Positions 28,036 through 37,038 are shown, counted from the first letter of the stretch. The stretch is 64,000 nucleotides of DNA from Thiorhodococcus drewsii AZ1 (GCF_000224065.1 NZ_AFWT01000018.1:57344-121343), one strand, 5' to 3'. Translations and numbers: made by a program. Notes: generated by a model from the letters alone, not told the origin.

Positions 28036-29124
28036 ATGGCTTTGCGCGTCGTCGTGGTTGATGATTCGGGGTTTTTTCGACGGCGCATCGTCGAGATTCT
28101 CAACGCGGATATCGGTATCGAGGTGGTTGGCACCGCCGCGAACGGCATGGAGGCCATTGAAGTTGTCAAGCGGCTCGATCCAGATGTCGTGACGATGGAC
28201 ATCGAGATGCCGGTGATGGACGGTATTTCCGCCGTTCGTCGCATCATGGCCGAATCGCCAAGACCCATTCTCATGTTCTCGACGCTGACGACCGAGGGGG
28301 CTAAGGCGACCCTAGACGCTCTGGATGCGGGGGCGACCGATTTTCTGCCCAAACGTTTCAGCGAGATGGCCAAGGATGAGGATTCTGCCAAAATCCTGCT
28401 CCGCCGCCGTGTTCGGGCGCTGGGACGCAGTCGCGTAAGGACCGGCTCGCCGGTCCACGTGGAATCCCGTGATCGGGCAGCTCTTTCAGAGTCCGCTCCA
28501 GTGGTTACGCGATCGCCGGCTCCACCGCGTGCGCCGGTAGGAACCCTGCCGCTGCATTCGCTGCGCGCCGTCCTCATCGGGACCTCCACGGGGGGGCCGG
28601 TGGCCTTGCAGGAGGTCCTGAAAGGGCTGCCTAAGTCGTTTCCCTTGCCGATCGTTCTCGTGCAGCATATGCCGGCAAGTTTCACCCCGGCTTTCGCCGA
28701 GCGGTTGAATAGTCTGTGCCAGATCGAGGTCAAGGAGGCTGCGTCCGGTGACGTGCTCAAGCCTGGATGCGCCTTGCTCGCGCCTGGCGGACTTCAGATG
28801 GTCTTGGAGGGTGGCGGCCAGACTCGGATCCGAATTGAAGAAAGTCCGCTCGGTACCATCTACAAGCCAAGTGTCGATATCACCTTCAATTCGGCGGTTT
28901 CCGCGCTCAAGTCCCAGGTTTTGGCCGTCGTACTGACCGGAATGGGCGCGGATGGACGCGAGGGTTCGCGGGCGCTGAAGGGGCAAGGTGCGCATGTTTG
29001 GGCACAGGATGCGGCTTCATCCGTCGTGTTCGGGATGCCGGCCGCCGTTATCGATGCAGGACTGGCTGATCATATCTATTCGCTCAAGGATTTCGGACCG
29101 GCTCTGGTAAAGGGTTTCTGCTGA
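28036..29124 (+). CDS. cheB: Chemotaxis methylesterase CheB
   Basis: CheB removes methyl groups from chemoreceptors. The 362-residue protein has a receiver domain with D55 (TMDIEMPVMDG), a variable linker, and the methylesterase domain with catalytic Ser184 (IGTSTGGP), a histidine in LVQHMP and an aspartate in LTGMGADG. It lies four bases after cheA. Its partner cheR is 9 kb away at 38.1 kb. Confidence 0.96.
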   Translation: MALRVVVVDDSGFFRRRIVEILNADIGIEVVGTAANGMEAIEVVKRLDPDVVTMDIEMPVMDGISAVRRIMAESPRPILMFSTLTTEGAKATLDALDAGATDFLPKRFSEMAKDEDSAKILLRRRVRALGRSRVRTGSPVHVESRDRAALSESAPVVTRSPAPPRAPVGTLPLHSLRAVLIGTSTGGPVALQEVLKGLPKSFPLPIVLVQHMPASFTPAFAERLNSLCQIEVKEAASGDVLKPGCALLAPGGLQMVLEGGGQTRIRIEESPLGTIYKPSVDITFNSAVSALKSQVLAVVLTGMGADGREGSRALKGQGAHVWAQDAASSVVFGMPAAVIDAGLADHIYSLKDFGPALVKGFC

Positions 29125-29125
29125 C

Positions 29126-29869
29126 ATGGATATCCTGAGCGTGGTGGGGATCCTTTTGGGTCTCGTCGCCATCTTGGGTGGGGCTATCGCCAAGGGAAGC
29201 AGTATCGGCGCACTCTGGAATTTGGCGGCGTTCCTCATCGTCGTCATCGGCACCCTCGGGGCCACCCTCGTCCAGGCGCGCGTTCCCGTGTTTCTACATG
29301 CCTTACGGATCTTCCCCTGGGTGTTCTTTCCAGCGAATCTAGATGCACGGGCGATGATCGAGCGGATCGTCGGCTGGTCGCTTCTGTCGAGAAAGGAAGG
29401 TCTGCTTGGGCTCGAAAACGCCTCCGATGTGGAGGAGGATCCCTTTATTCGTAAAGGTTTACAATTGCTTGTCGATGGTGTGGAACCCCAGTCGCTGCGA
29501 CAGATACTTGAGTCCGACCTGGATAATCGAGAGGCGTTCGATCTGCAGGGTGCCAAGGTTTTCGAGAGCATGGGGATCTATTCGCCGACACTCGGCATCA
29601 TCGGTGCGGTCATGGGGCTGATGGCCGTGATGCAGAATCTGGCGGATCCGAGCATGCTCGGCCATGGTATTGCCGCCGCCTTTGTCGCAACCATCTATGG
29701 GGTTGGCTTGGCCAATCTCTTTTTTTTGCCTGTGTCCAATAAGCTCAAGGGAATCGTTCAGGCGCGTGTGAATTATCAGGTCATGCTGCTCGAAGGATTG
29801 ATCTCGATCGCAGAGGGTGAGAACCCGCGCAACATCGAGAACAAACTCAGCGGATTTATTCAGGGCTGA
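29126..29869 (+). CDS. motC: Second stator protein MotC (MotA/PomA family)
   Basis: The 247-residue protein has the four hydrophobic segments of MotA-family stators, with MGIYSPTLGIIGAVMGLMAVM in helix three and AAAFVATIYGVGLANLFFLP in helix four (quoted here as short family landmarks). It is clearly different from the MotA at 884-1735 and matches the MotC branch next to cheB and motD in Pseudomonas. Confidence 0.93.
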   Translation: MDILSVVGILLGLVAILGGAIAKGSSIGALWNLAAFLIVVIGTLGATLVQARVPVFLHALRIFPWVFFPANLDARAMIERIVGWSLLSRKEGLLGLENASDVEEDPFIRKGLQLLVDGVEPQSLRQILESDLDNREAFDLQGAKVFESMGIYSPTLGIIGAVMGLMAVMQNLADPSMLGHGIAAAFVATIYGVGLANLFFLPVSNKLKGIVQARVNYQVMLLEGLISIAEGENPRNIENKLSGFIQG

Positions 29870-29880
29870 GGCACGGACTC

Positions 29881-30804
29881 ATGGCGCGTCGGCGTAAGAT
29901 CGAGGATCATGCGAATCACGAGGCTTGGGCAATTCCCTATGGCGATTTGGTCACCTTGCTCATGGCCTTTTTTGTGGTCATGTACGCGGTGTCCGTCGTG
30001 GACGTGGGCAAGTATCGGGTTCTGTCGAACTCCTTGGTCGAGGCGTTTGGTGCGCATGCGCCGATCGATCCGATCCAGATCGGAGACCCTAGCCTGGACT
30101 TGAATCTGCTGACGGATGACGTTCAGCGCTCGCTCGCGCCGCACGTGCTCGATAATTCCGGAGGTGATTCGCGCCAGGATGACGTAACCGTGATGGAGAC
30201 GCGTTCGCCGACCGATGTTGCCATCGAGAGCGTGCTCGAAGGGGTCTCTGGTGGGAAGCGCGAGCGGATGCTGCGCGAGATCGCGGAGATGTCCGAAGAA
30301 ATCGAGGGTGCGTTGGGGAAGCTCATTGCTCAGGGTGACATCCAGGTCAAGCGCAAGCCCTATTGGCTTGAGATTACCATCAATACGAACCTGTTGTTCA
30401 GCAGTGGATCCGCGACCCTTGAGTCCGACGCGCGTCCCGTGCTTCAGGATGTCGCCCGGATCCTTTCGAAGCGTGACGCACGCATCCATGTCGAGGGACA
30501 TACCGACGATCGGCCGATCCGCAATTCGATCTATCCTTCGAACTGGGAACTCTCGTCCGGCCGAGCAGCCACGGTCGTCAATCTATTTGCCCAAAATGGG
30601 GTGGATCCCAAACGTATGGTGGCGATTGGGTATGCAGAATTTCAGCCCGTGGCCGATAACGATACGGAAGAAGGTCGATCGCAGAATCGCCGCGTTGCAG
30701 TGGTCGTATTGCCTGGACCTTCCCCGGATCGTGATGGGACGTCGGAGCCGGAGCGGCTCAGGCGTGATTACGAGGGGGAAGGGGGGGTCGGCGAGCTTCG
30801 CTGA
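29881..30804 (+). CDS. motD: Second stator protein MotD (MotB/PomB family)
   Basis: The 307-residue protein has the short basic N-terminus, one transmembrane helix with the ion-binding aspartate D22 (AIPYGDLVTLLMAFFVVMYA) and an OmpA-like domain (HVEGHTDDRPI, NWELSSGRAATVVN, SQNRRVAVVV). It pairs with motC. In Pseudomonas the next genes are parC/parP-like; here cheW follows after 91 bases. Confidence 0.93.
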   Translation: MARRRKIEDHANHEAWAIPYGDLVTLLMAFFVVMYAVSVVDVGKYRVLSNSLVEAFGAHAPIDPIQIGDPSLDLNLLTDDVQRSLAPHVLDNSGGDSRQDDVTVMETRSPTDVAIESVLEGVSGGKRERMLREIAEMSEEIEGALGKLIAQGDIQVKRKPYWLEITINTNLLFSSGSATLESDARPVLQDVARILSKRDARIHVEGHTDDRPIRNSIYPSNWELSSGRAATVVNLFAQNGVDPKRMVAIGYAEFQPVADNDTEEGRSQNRRVAVVVLPGPSPDRDGTSEPERLRRDYEGEGGVGELR

Positions 30805-30895
30805 GCGCCACAGTCCTAGACCTAGGCCTGGAGTATCGTCATCGTCCGACGGCACCCGATCATCAAGCGCTTTTGCTTAGACCCGAGAGGAAGCA

Positions 30896-31378
30896 ATGAC
30901 CACATCAGATTCTCAGAGCAAGAACCAGGGGCCGTCTTCGGCTTTCGTAACCTTTAGCTTGGCCGAGGAGACCTATGCCATCGACGTGCTTCAGGTGCAA
31001 GAAGTCCTGAAGCTCACCGATATCGCGCCCGTGCCGGGGGTTCCGGATTTCATCCTGGGCATCATCAATTTGCGTGGGGACGTGGTGACGGTGATTGACG
31101 CGCGGCGTCGTATGGCGCTGCCGGATCGAGAGCCAGATGACGCCTCTCGTATCGTCATCATCGACGTGGATAACCAGAATGTCGGTATTCTCGTCGATGC
31201 CGTCGCTGAGGTGGTACAGATCTCGCCCGATGCGGTCGATCCAGCGCCAGCCGTTGGCAACGACCAGACGAGCCGTTTTATTTTGGGTGTGACCAGCACG
31301 GAGGAGGGGCTCACGATCCTGATCGATCTGAACAAGCTGCTCTCCGATGAAGAATGGTCGATCGTCCGAGACGTCTAA
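30896..31378 (+). CDS. cheW: Chemotaxis coupling protein CheW
   Basis: CheW links chemoreceptors to CheA. The 160-residue single-domain protein has AIDVLQVQEVLKLTDIAPVPG and GIINLRGDVVTVIDARRRM. GAGAGGA lies just upstream of the ATG. Confidence 0.97.
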   Translation: MTTSDSQSKNQGPSSAFVTFSLAEETYAIDVLQVQEVLKLTDIAPVPGVPDFILGIINLRGDVVTVIDARRRMALPDREPDDASRIVIIDVDNQNVGILVDAVAEVVQISPDAVDPAPAVGNDQTSRFILGVTSTEEGLTILIDLNKLLSDEEWSIVRDV

Positions 31379-31469
31379 ACGCGTCCGGCGATGAGGGCGC
31401 TTCGGGCGTGTTTGGGTAGCATCTGCAGGCCTGGGGGATGGGCGTATCCCCTGGCCACTGGAGATTCGC

Positions 31470-31883
31470 ATGAGTGATCCAATCAAGCCATTGCTGCCGG
31501 TCTCTCCTCAGAACCCATCGCGTTCCTCGGCCGATGAGCAAGACCGGAGTTTTGCCAAGTCGCCGTACTGGCCGCGCTCGTCGACTCAGCCTGTCGAGCG
31601 TCGCTCGGGCAATCGGCGCTTTGGAGAGCGAAGGCGTTCCGAGCGGCGTAAAAATGAACGTCGCTCCGACGATAGACGTACGGGTGAGCGCTTGTCCGAT
31701 GATCGGCGAGACGTGGATCGGCGTGGTGTGGACCGGCGGGCCTCGGACCGTCGATCAAGTGATCGGCGCGGTTTATCAAAAAACAGCACGCGAAAATTCG
31801 CTCAGTCTGGTGTCTCCAAATCGGGCAACGGGCCGGACAAAAAGCGGCGACGCCGTCTGGGCATCATCGATGAGTACGTTTGA
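31470..31883 (+). CDS. Arginine-rich low-complexity protein, function unknown
   Basis: The 137-residue product has a central run (residues ~43-100) in which an RR pair preceded by D or E recurs every four to seven residues (ERRSGNRRFGERRRSERR, DDRRDVDRRGVDRRASDRR), followed by a basic cluster and the C-terminus LGIIDEYV. I do not recognise a domain. GGAG lies seven bases before the ATG, and it sits between cheW and the DUF2802 gene, transcribed with them. Overlapping frames on both strands are open but lack such a site. It could bind nucleic acid or acidic membrane, but that is speculation. Confidence 0.65.
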   Translation: MSDPIKPLLPVSPQNPSRSSADEQDRSFAKSPYWPRSSTQPVERRSGNRRFGERRRSERRKNERRSDDRRTGERLSDDRRDVDRRGVDRRASDRRSSDRRGLSKNSTRKFAQSGVSKSGNGPDKKRRRRLGIIDEYV

Positions 31884-31934
31884 GCGGCGGACTTCGAAGG
31901 TTGCTAGGGCTGAAAGGCCCGTGGTGGACCCGGC

Positions 31935-32411
31935 ATGATGTCCGGCATAGACATTCCCTCTTCGGTGGTGCTTGTTTTGGGGAGTGTGGCATTTGTGCTC
32001 GCGGCCTTCGGTTTGGTGATCATCGTTCGTCTTTCTCGGACCGTGAAGCGGCTGCGGGATCAGGTGCACGAACTCAAGCGAGATCAGCAGCGCCAGAGTA
32101 CGACCCTCCTGTCCTTGCACGGCGCCATGAAAACCATCTCCGAAGACGTGATCAGCCATGGACAAATTCAATCCTCGGTGAGACGGACGCTTGAACGTTT
32201 GGTGGACCAGCAGAGCCAGATGCAGCTGCGCGAGGTGGATGAGGGGTTGTATCCGCAGGCGATCCAACTCATTCAGGACGGTCGAGGGCGTGATGAGGTC
32301 CAACGGCTTTGTTCCCTGACCGATTCGGAGGCGGATCTTCTGTTCAGTCTGCATGCCCCAGGGGCGGTCGTTACGAAAGGGTCGCGGACTGCTTCGTCAC
32401 GAGATCGATGA
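31935..32411 (+). CDS. DUF2802 membrane-anchored protein
   Basis: The 158-residue protein has an N-terminal transmembrane helix (VVLVLGSVAFVLAAFGLVIIV), a coiled-coil stretch and a C-terminal helix-turn-helix-like segment (PQAIQLIQDGRGRDEVQRLCSLTDSEADLL) typical of DUF2802. Members are found after cheW in polar-flagellated gammaproteobacteria, and their role is not established. Its 3' end converges with the FlhB-like gene. Confidence 0.8.
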   Translation: MMSGIDIPSSVVLVLGSVAFVLAAFGLVIIVRLSRTVKRLRDQVHELKRDQQRQSTTLLSLHGAMKTISEDVISHGQIQSSVRRTLERLVDQQSQMQLREVDEGLYPQAIQLIQDGRGRDEVQRLCSLTDSEADLLFSLHAPGAVVTKGSRTASSRDR

Positions 32412-32480
32412 TACGAATTGCGTCGACTTCCGGGCGTCAACAAAGGGCGCTTGGCTGGCTGTTCTCCTCAATGCAGAGAC

Positions 32481-32795
32481 TCACGCGTCTTGAGAGGGGG
32501 GGCGAAGATCCGGTTGGCGGGGGTCGATGCCTTCCAGCATGAAGATGAAGGCGAGCACCTCGGCGACCGCGATATAGAGTTCCTTGGGGATTTCGTCACC
32601 AATGGGAATCTGGGCCAGCGCCTCCACGAGGGCCGGGTCCGATTGCAGTGGAATGTCATGGGCCTCGGCGATCTGGAGGATTTGCTCGGCGGTGGTGCCG
32701 CTGCCCGTCGCCGTGATCTGTGGGGCGCCTTGCCCATCCCAGCGCAGTGCGACCGCCTTCGATGCAGCGAACAGGCTTGGTCTCTTTTCCTTCAT
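32481..32795 (-). CDS. Small FlhB-like C-terminal domain protein
   Basis: The 104-residue protein matches only the cytoplasmic domain of FlhB/YscU (AVALRWDGQGAPQITATGSG, IPIGDEIPKELYIAVAEVLAFIFML) and has no transmembrane part. The NPTH autocleavage motif is absent. Such FlhB-like proteins are known beside FliK-like genes in Pseudomonas and Bacillus. Its start overlaps the FliK-like stop by four bases, so the pair is translationally coupled. Confidence 0.85.
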   Translation of the reverse strand: MKEKRPSLFAASKAVALRWDGQGAPQITATGSGTTAEQILQIAEAHDIPLQSDPALVEALAQIPIGDEIPKELYIAVAEVLAFIFMLEGIDPRQPDLRPPSQDA

Positions 32796-34825
32796 GCGTG
32801 ATCGTCTAGTAGGGACGATGCGGAGTCCCGGAGTGGATCGGTGGTCGCTTCTGGGCGATAGCCGGCGTGCAAGCTGCCAACATCGAGTTCTCTATCCCTC
32901 AGTTGAGTGCGGAGCTGCTCCAGGTTGCGCTGCAATATCTCCGCTCCCTGGCGATTCTCGCTGTTGAGAGAGGCGTTCAGGCGGCCGCCTCTCAGATGCA
33001 GATGGATATTGAGTGATCCAAGTTTCTGCAAGTCGAGCCGAAGTTTCATATCCCAACCAGGCTCCTGCTCCCTAGACCTTCCTTTTTTTCGTCGGATGTC
33101 CGCCTGGATTGGCATAACCCTGTCTTCCGTTCGTAACGGCAGTTCTAGTATCCAGCGTGGCTCTTGCGGATCTCGATCCAGGGATTGCAGCTGTTGCGTG
33201 ACCAGCTGCTTGATCATTCCATCTACGTCACGGGCGAGCGTGCGCGTCAGGTTTTCATCGAATGGATGTCGAGCTTTGAGCGTCTGTGATTGCTCGTTGA
33301 CCGGCAAGCGTTCGGCAGGGTCTTCCTGCCCTGCAGGCGGTATGCGTTGGCTCGTACGCTCAGTCGCATCGGTGGCTCCCAACGTAGCGGAGCGGTTTCC
33401 TGTCGCGGGGCGAGCTTGATCGCTTCCGTTGTCCAAAGATCCATTCTTGGCGCCTTTTGTTTCGAGTGGTATCTGACGCTCTGGGGCTAGCTTCTGTTCG
33501 ATTTCTGGATCGACGGAGGTTCCGGTCGGGGTTGAAGGTGTCGGCTGGAGAGGCGTGTCTCCAGGGCGGCCTTGGGTGTTTAATTGCTGAGCGACCGCCT
33601 GTTTGATGATTTCGTGCGCTTTTCGTGTTAAAGCCCGGAACAGATTTTCCTCGAATGGGCGTTGAGTGTGTGTCGTTGCGGCTTCCTTGGTGGCCGTTGA
33701 GTCCCCGGTCGGGTCTCTTTGGTCTCTGGAACCGGTTTGGTTGCCTCGGTTCTCCGTCAGCACGTCCCCAGCACGTTTCGTATCGAGTTGCTTCGTTTCG
33801 AGCGATATCAGACGTTCTGGCGCTGATTGTCGTTCGACTGTCTGAGCCGGCAAGGCTTCCATTTGCTTCGAGGGTATCGACCGAGAGACTGAGGCAGGCG
33901 TTTGTCCAGTATCCTGTGTTTGCGGGTTTCGTCCAGATTTTGCTGTCGCAGTCTGATCTTCGCCCGGCGAGGGTTGCGGCTGCTGGTTGCTCGGGATTTT
34001 ATTCAACCCTGCGTGCTGTTGAGTTTGGCCAGAGTTTGGGCGATCAGGGGAGGGCCGGAAGCCTTGAGAGTGGGCGTCGAGATTCGTGCGTCTCAGGTGA
34101 TTGGCGAGCAGGAGCAAGCGCGCTTTGAGGTCTTGCTCGATGTTCCTGCGTTCGCCTGGCTCCAATGCGGCTCGCGCCAAGGTCGCTTCCAACCAGATCC
34201 CAGCCCCTGCGATTGCCTTGCTGAGACGGTCGGGATCGGTGAGATCCGCAGGGCGGGCGAGTCCTTCGAGAATAGACTCGAACAGTCGGGTTATCGATGG
34301 TGGGCTGGCTGCGACCGGTTGAGTGTGCGTCCGCGTTCGCACCTGGGTCTGGTTGGTCAGCCAGGTCTCAAGTGTCTTTGCAAGTGGTTGCGACTGAGGT
34401 AAATGGCGTCGGAGTTGTGCGTCCATCCATTGAGGTGTGCCGGCGCTGGGTTGGAGCGCTATGCCTTCCGTTCTGGTGCTTGGGTTGGTTTGTAGCTTCA
34501 GGACGAGCGCTGGAGTGACACTCACGACATCGGCGGTCAACCGATTGGCGATCGGCCGAGCGGCGCCTCCGGCTGCGCGATTTTCGGGTGGGTCGGTGAC
34601 GAGGATCCGTGCCTGAATGGGTTTGGACCAGCCGCCATTGGTGTCCGCTAAACGGACTCGAATGTCTGTCATGCCGGAGGGCAGCTCCTGGGCGAGCTGG
34701 ATTTCGAGTTTGGCGCCGACAGTGATGGTGTCTGGCAGCTCGGCGCGACTGAGCTGATTAACGCCGCTCGTCGAGTTGGGAGTGCCGATTGCGGTTGGAA
34801 TGGAGGGCGGGATGGGCTGATTCAT
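32792..34825 (-). CDS. FliK-like hook-length control domain protein
   Basis: The 677-residue protein ends with a Flg_hook-type domain (WDMKLRLDLQKLGSLNIHLH, NLEQLRTQLRDRELDVGSLH) and has a long glutamine/threonine-rich middle. The middle contains an imperfect internal duplication: APERLISLETK...RPFEENLFRALTRKA and APERQIPLETK...HPFDENLTRTLARDV. It is distinct from FliK at 12.1 kb and is coupled with the FlhB-like gene. Its role in hook or export control is inferred from the pair. Confidence 0.82.
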   Translation of the reverse strand: MNQPIPPSIPTAIGTPNSTSGVNQLSRAELPDTITVGAKLEIQLAQELPSGMTDIRVRLADTNGGWSKPIQARILVTDPPENRAAGGAARPIANRLTADVVSVTPALVLKLQTNPSTRTEGIALQPSAGTPQWMDAQLRRHLPQSQPLAKTLETWLTNQTQVRTRTHTQPVAASPPSITRLFESILEGLARPADLTDPDRLSKAIAGAGIWLEATLARAALEPGERRNIEQDLKARLLLLANHLRRTNLDAHSQGFRPSPDRPNSGQTQQHAGLNKIPSNQQPQPSPGEDQTATAKSGRNPQTQDTGQTPASVSRSIPSKQMEALPAQTVERQSAPERLISLETKQLDTKRAGDVLTENRGNQTGSRDQRDPTGDSTATKEAATTHTQRPFEENLFRALTRKAHEIIKQAVAQQLNTQGRPGDTPLQPTPSTPTGTSVDPEIEQKLAPERQIPLETKGAKNGSLDNGSDQARPATGNRSATLGATDATERTSQRIPPAGQEDPAERLPVNEQSQTLKARHPFDENLTRTLARDVDGMIKQLVTQQLQSLDRDPQEPRWILELPLRTEDRVMPIQADIRRKKGRSREQEPGWDMKLRLDLQKLGSLNIHLHLRGGRLNASLNSENRQGAEILQRNLEQLRTQLRDRELDVGSLHAGYRPEATTDPLRDSASSLLDDHA

Positions 34826-35067
34826 GGAGTGGCTTCGATATCGATCACAACATGCACGGCCTTCGCCGACTGTGCGAAATCTCAGCCTCCAGCGCGTCGC
34901 GCTTTCCTTTGAACATGGCTGCGGATCATCGGCACGATGCGGTCGTGCCGGCTAGGCTCGCGCACAGCTGGAGATGCGCCATATCGAGGTCGTCGAACTT
35001 CATGCCGATTCCCGCGCCTCAATGCCGAATCCTTTGGGCAACCTTGGGACGCGCGGTTCGCGGATGG

Positions 35068-35544
35068 TCAGGCACGGCTGATGGTGCGACTCTGGTGTGT
35101 CGGCGACGTCTTGCGCCCATAGGGATCATAGGTGGTCGATTGACCATCGTCTCCGCTGAGGAGTCGTAGCGACATGGCAACGCGCTTCCGGCCTCGTTCG
35201 ATCAGGCGACCATTGGACTCGTTGAGGCGGTTGCAGCGATCGATCGTCGCTCTCAATGTCGACCAGCGATTCGATAGGTCATTGCTTGGATCAAGCGCGT
35301 GGAAGAACAGTTCGATGCCCGCCGGGGTGAAGGCATGATTGGCACTCTCCACCCAATGCTTCTGCTGGGTCGTCTCCTGCTCAAGACGTTCGATTAACAG
35401 CTGTTTTTCGGTCAGAATGGACTGCAGTCGATCGATATGCCGCGAGGCCAAGATCTCGGTCTCCTGAAGCAGCAGCTTCTCCAGTTCCTGCATGAATTGG
35501 AGCGACTGCTCGATCGATTGTGAGAACGCGGTGATCTGATCCAT
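35068..35544 (-). CDS. flgN: Export chaperone FlgN
   Basis: FlgN escorts the hook-filament junction proteins FlgK and FlgL. The 158-residue helical protein has the FlgN pattern of a long helix with LLLQETEILASRHIDRLQSI and a second with TLRATIDRCNRLNESNGRLI. It lies downstream of flgM, separated by 143 bases in which I see no gene. Confidence 0.88.
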   Translation of the reverse strand: MDQITAFSQSIEQSLQFMQELEKLLLQETEILASRHIDRLQSILTEKQLLIERLEQETTQQKHWVESANHAFTPAGIELFFHALDPSNDLSNRWSTLRATIDRCNRLNESNGRLIERGRKRVAMSLRLLSGDDGQSTTYDPYGRKTSPTHQSRTISRA

Positions 35545-35687
35545 TCAGGTATGCTCTTCGAGTGATGCGTACGTTGTCGGCGCCGCTTCTAGCCCATGTG
35601 TCCGTCGGGCCGCAGAGTGATTCCGAGAGGTTGCGTGGGCCGACGCATCGCCTCATGCCGCTTCGATTTGTATTTCAGCTATCTTGA

Positions 35688-35990
35688 TCAGGTTAGACTC
35701 TCTGAGTCGAGTATGCTTTCGGCAAGCCGTGTGTTATCGATAGGATAGTTGCCGTCGGCGAGCGCGGCCTTAATGCTCTCGACCTTTTCGCTGTCATAGG
35801 GCACCGTTTTGGCGCCCTCCATCGCTGCGTTCAATACCCGGGCCGTTTGGGTGATTGTTAGCGAGTCAGTGGAGGGGCTGGGGGCTGCATCGGATTGTTT
35901 GGAATCTCTGTCGCCGACACGCGTGTTTGCCCCTGTGCTCGTGGCTTCAGGCAATCGGGTGCTGCTAGGTAGAAGATTCTTGATGTCCAT
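35688..35990 (-). CDS. flgM: Anti-sigma-28 factor FlgM
   Basis: FlgM binds and inhibits FliA until it is exported through the finished hook. The 100-residue protein starts at the ATG at 35990 (MDIKNLLPSSTR); the disordered N-half is followed by the FliA-binding helices VPYDSEKVESIKAALADGNY and NTRLAESIL. A FliA promoter precedes it, giving the expected autoregulatory loop. Confidence 0.93.
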   Translation of the reverse strand: MDIKNLLPSSTRLPEATSTGANTRVGDRDSKQSDAAPSPSTDSLTITQTARVLNAAMEGAKTVPYDSEKVESIKAALADGNYPIDNTRLAESILDSESLT

Positions 35991-36026
35991 GGGTGGATCC
36001 GAGTCTTGATAAGGTGCTTGCCTGAG

Positions 36027-36053
36027 ATATCGGCCGCAATTGGAAAAACTGTA
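36027..36053 (-). promoter_or_regulatory. FliA (sigma-28) promoter of flgM
   Basis: On the minus strand the sequence reads TACAGTTT, eleven bases, GCCGATAT, compared with the consensus TAAAGTTT-N11-GCCGATAA. Fourteen of sixteen specified bases match with exact spacing. The flgM start is 36 bases downstream. Confidence 0.85.
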
Positions 36054-36095
36054 GAGCAAATACCATCTCAGGTCGATAGAAACGCCAGACTCGGA

Positions 36096-36839
36096 TCACA
36101 TTGTGATATGCACTCCGCCCGTAGGGTCGACGATGCCTTCGACGATGCGTTTTGACGAACGGTTACGAACCCGGATGCGCTCTCCTTCTTGGCCGTCTTC
36201 CAGCGCGATACCCTTCATGCGCACGGTCAATCCTGGGCGTGTCGCGTAGAGTGTCACCAATTGTCCACGCTCAACCAGGCGAGGTTGGGTCAGGTGTCCG
36301 GGCAGGACGACTTGACCGGGCGTCAGTGCGCGGCGCGTTTGCAGTCCGACGACCGATTTAAAATCCGAGAAATATCCTCTGCTCAGCCTGGACATCTCGG
36401 TGCGCTCGATGCGCAGATCGCTGGGCTGGATCGTTTGTTTATTGGAAATCGGACGCGCTACGACGACGGCATCGGCATAGCGCTCGATCCTAACGGGGAC
36501 GAAGATCGACCAGGAGACGGGCGCGCTGCAGCGGACATTCACCGTCGTGTTTCCGCTGGTTCGGCCACCCGGCGCCATCTGCGCCGTTGGCGGATGGGCG
36601 CAGCGCCGAAGCTGCAGACGGCTATCCAGACGTCCGATTTCGATGCGCGTATCGGCATTGCGATCTGCCGCTAGGGTTTCGGTGAGAAAGGCTCGCGCGG
36701 ACTCAAGGATGCGTTCCAGAGGCTCTGATTCGTTGGCTGCGGTCGTGGCCAAGGGCAAGATCGTCAGGGCAAGGATGAACAGGAGCTGGTGCATCCGGCG
36801 TCCGAGCGGTATGGACGACTGATCGTTGATAATCCTCAT
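36096..36839 (-). CDS. flgA: Flagellar P-ring assembly chaperone FlgA
   Basis: FlgA is a periplasmic chaperone for P-ring protein FlgI. The precursor has a signal peptide (MHQLLFILALTILPLATTAA) and the SAF-like C-terminal domain (RPISNKQTIQPSDLRIERTE, LTPGQVVLPGHL, LTVRMKGIALEDGQEGERI). I used the ATG at 36839 (247 residues); the ATG at 36794, directly before the signal peptide, would give 232 residues and is equally possible. It is divergent from cheV. Confidence 0.9.
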   Translation of the reverse strand: MRIINDQSSIPLGRRMHQLLFILALTILPLATTAANESEPLERILESARAFLTETLAADRNADTRIEIGRLDSRLQLRRCAHPPTAQMAPGGRTSGNTTVNVRCSAPVSWSIFVPVRIERYADAVVVARPISNKQTIQPSDLRIERTEMSRLSRGYFSDFKSVVGLQTRRALTPGQVVLPGHLTQPRLVERGQLVTLYATRPGLTVRMKGIALEDGQEGERIRVRNRSSKRIVEGIVDPTGGVHITM

Positions 36840-36967
36840 CGGCTGTTGCCTGGCTAGTGGAGCGTTATGCTCGGCAATGCACGAATTACGCCGACCGATC
36901 CGCAAATCCGCATCATGCCTGTCTCTTGAAGTCGCTGGGGTAGGCTATCATGCTGCTAGACTAATTT

Positions 36968-37009
36968 AGATCCAATCAGATTTTAGATCTAATCCGAGCA
37001 GATCCAACC
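36968..37009. promoter_or_regulatory. Three AGATCYAAYC direct repeats before cheV
   Basis: AGATCCAATC (36968), AGATCTAATC (36985) and AGATCCAACC (37000) occur in the flgA-cheV divergent region, about 17 and 15 bases apart. The middle copy is part of the perfect palindrome TTAGATCTAA. This looks like an operator array; no regulator is identified. Confidence 0.35.
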
Positions 37010-37038
37010 ATGGCCGATTGCGACTAGGAGGCGGAGGG

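Noticed and set aside
31474..31938. Overlapping 154-codon frame opposite in phase to the arginine-rich gene
   Set aside because: It lacks a ribosome binding site and has no recognisable composition; the 31470 frame has both.
32412..32480. Terminator between the converging DUF2802 and FlhB-like genes
   Set aside because: I see no stable stem followed by a T run on either strand.
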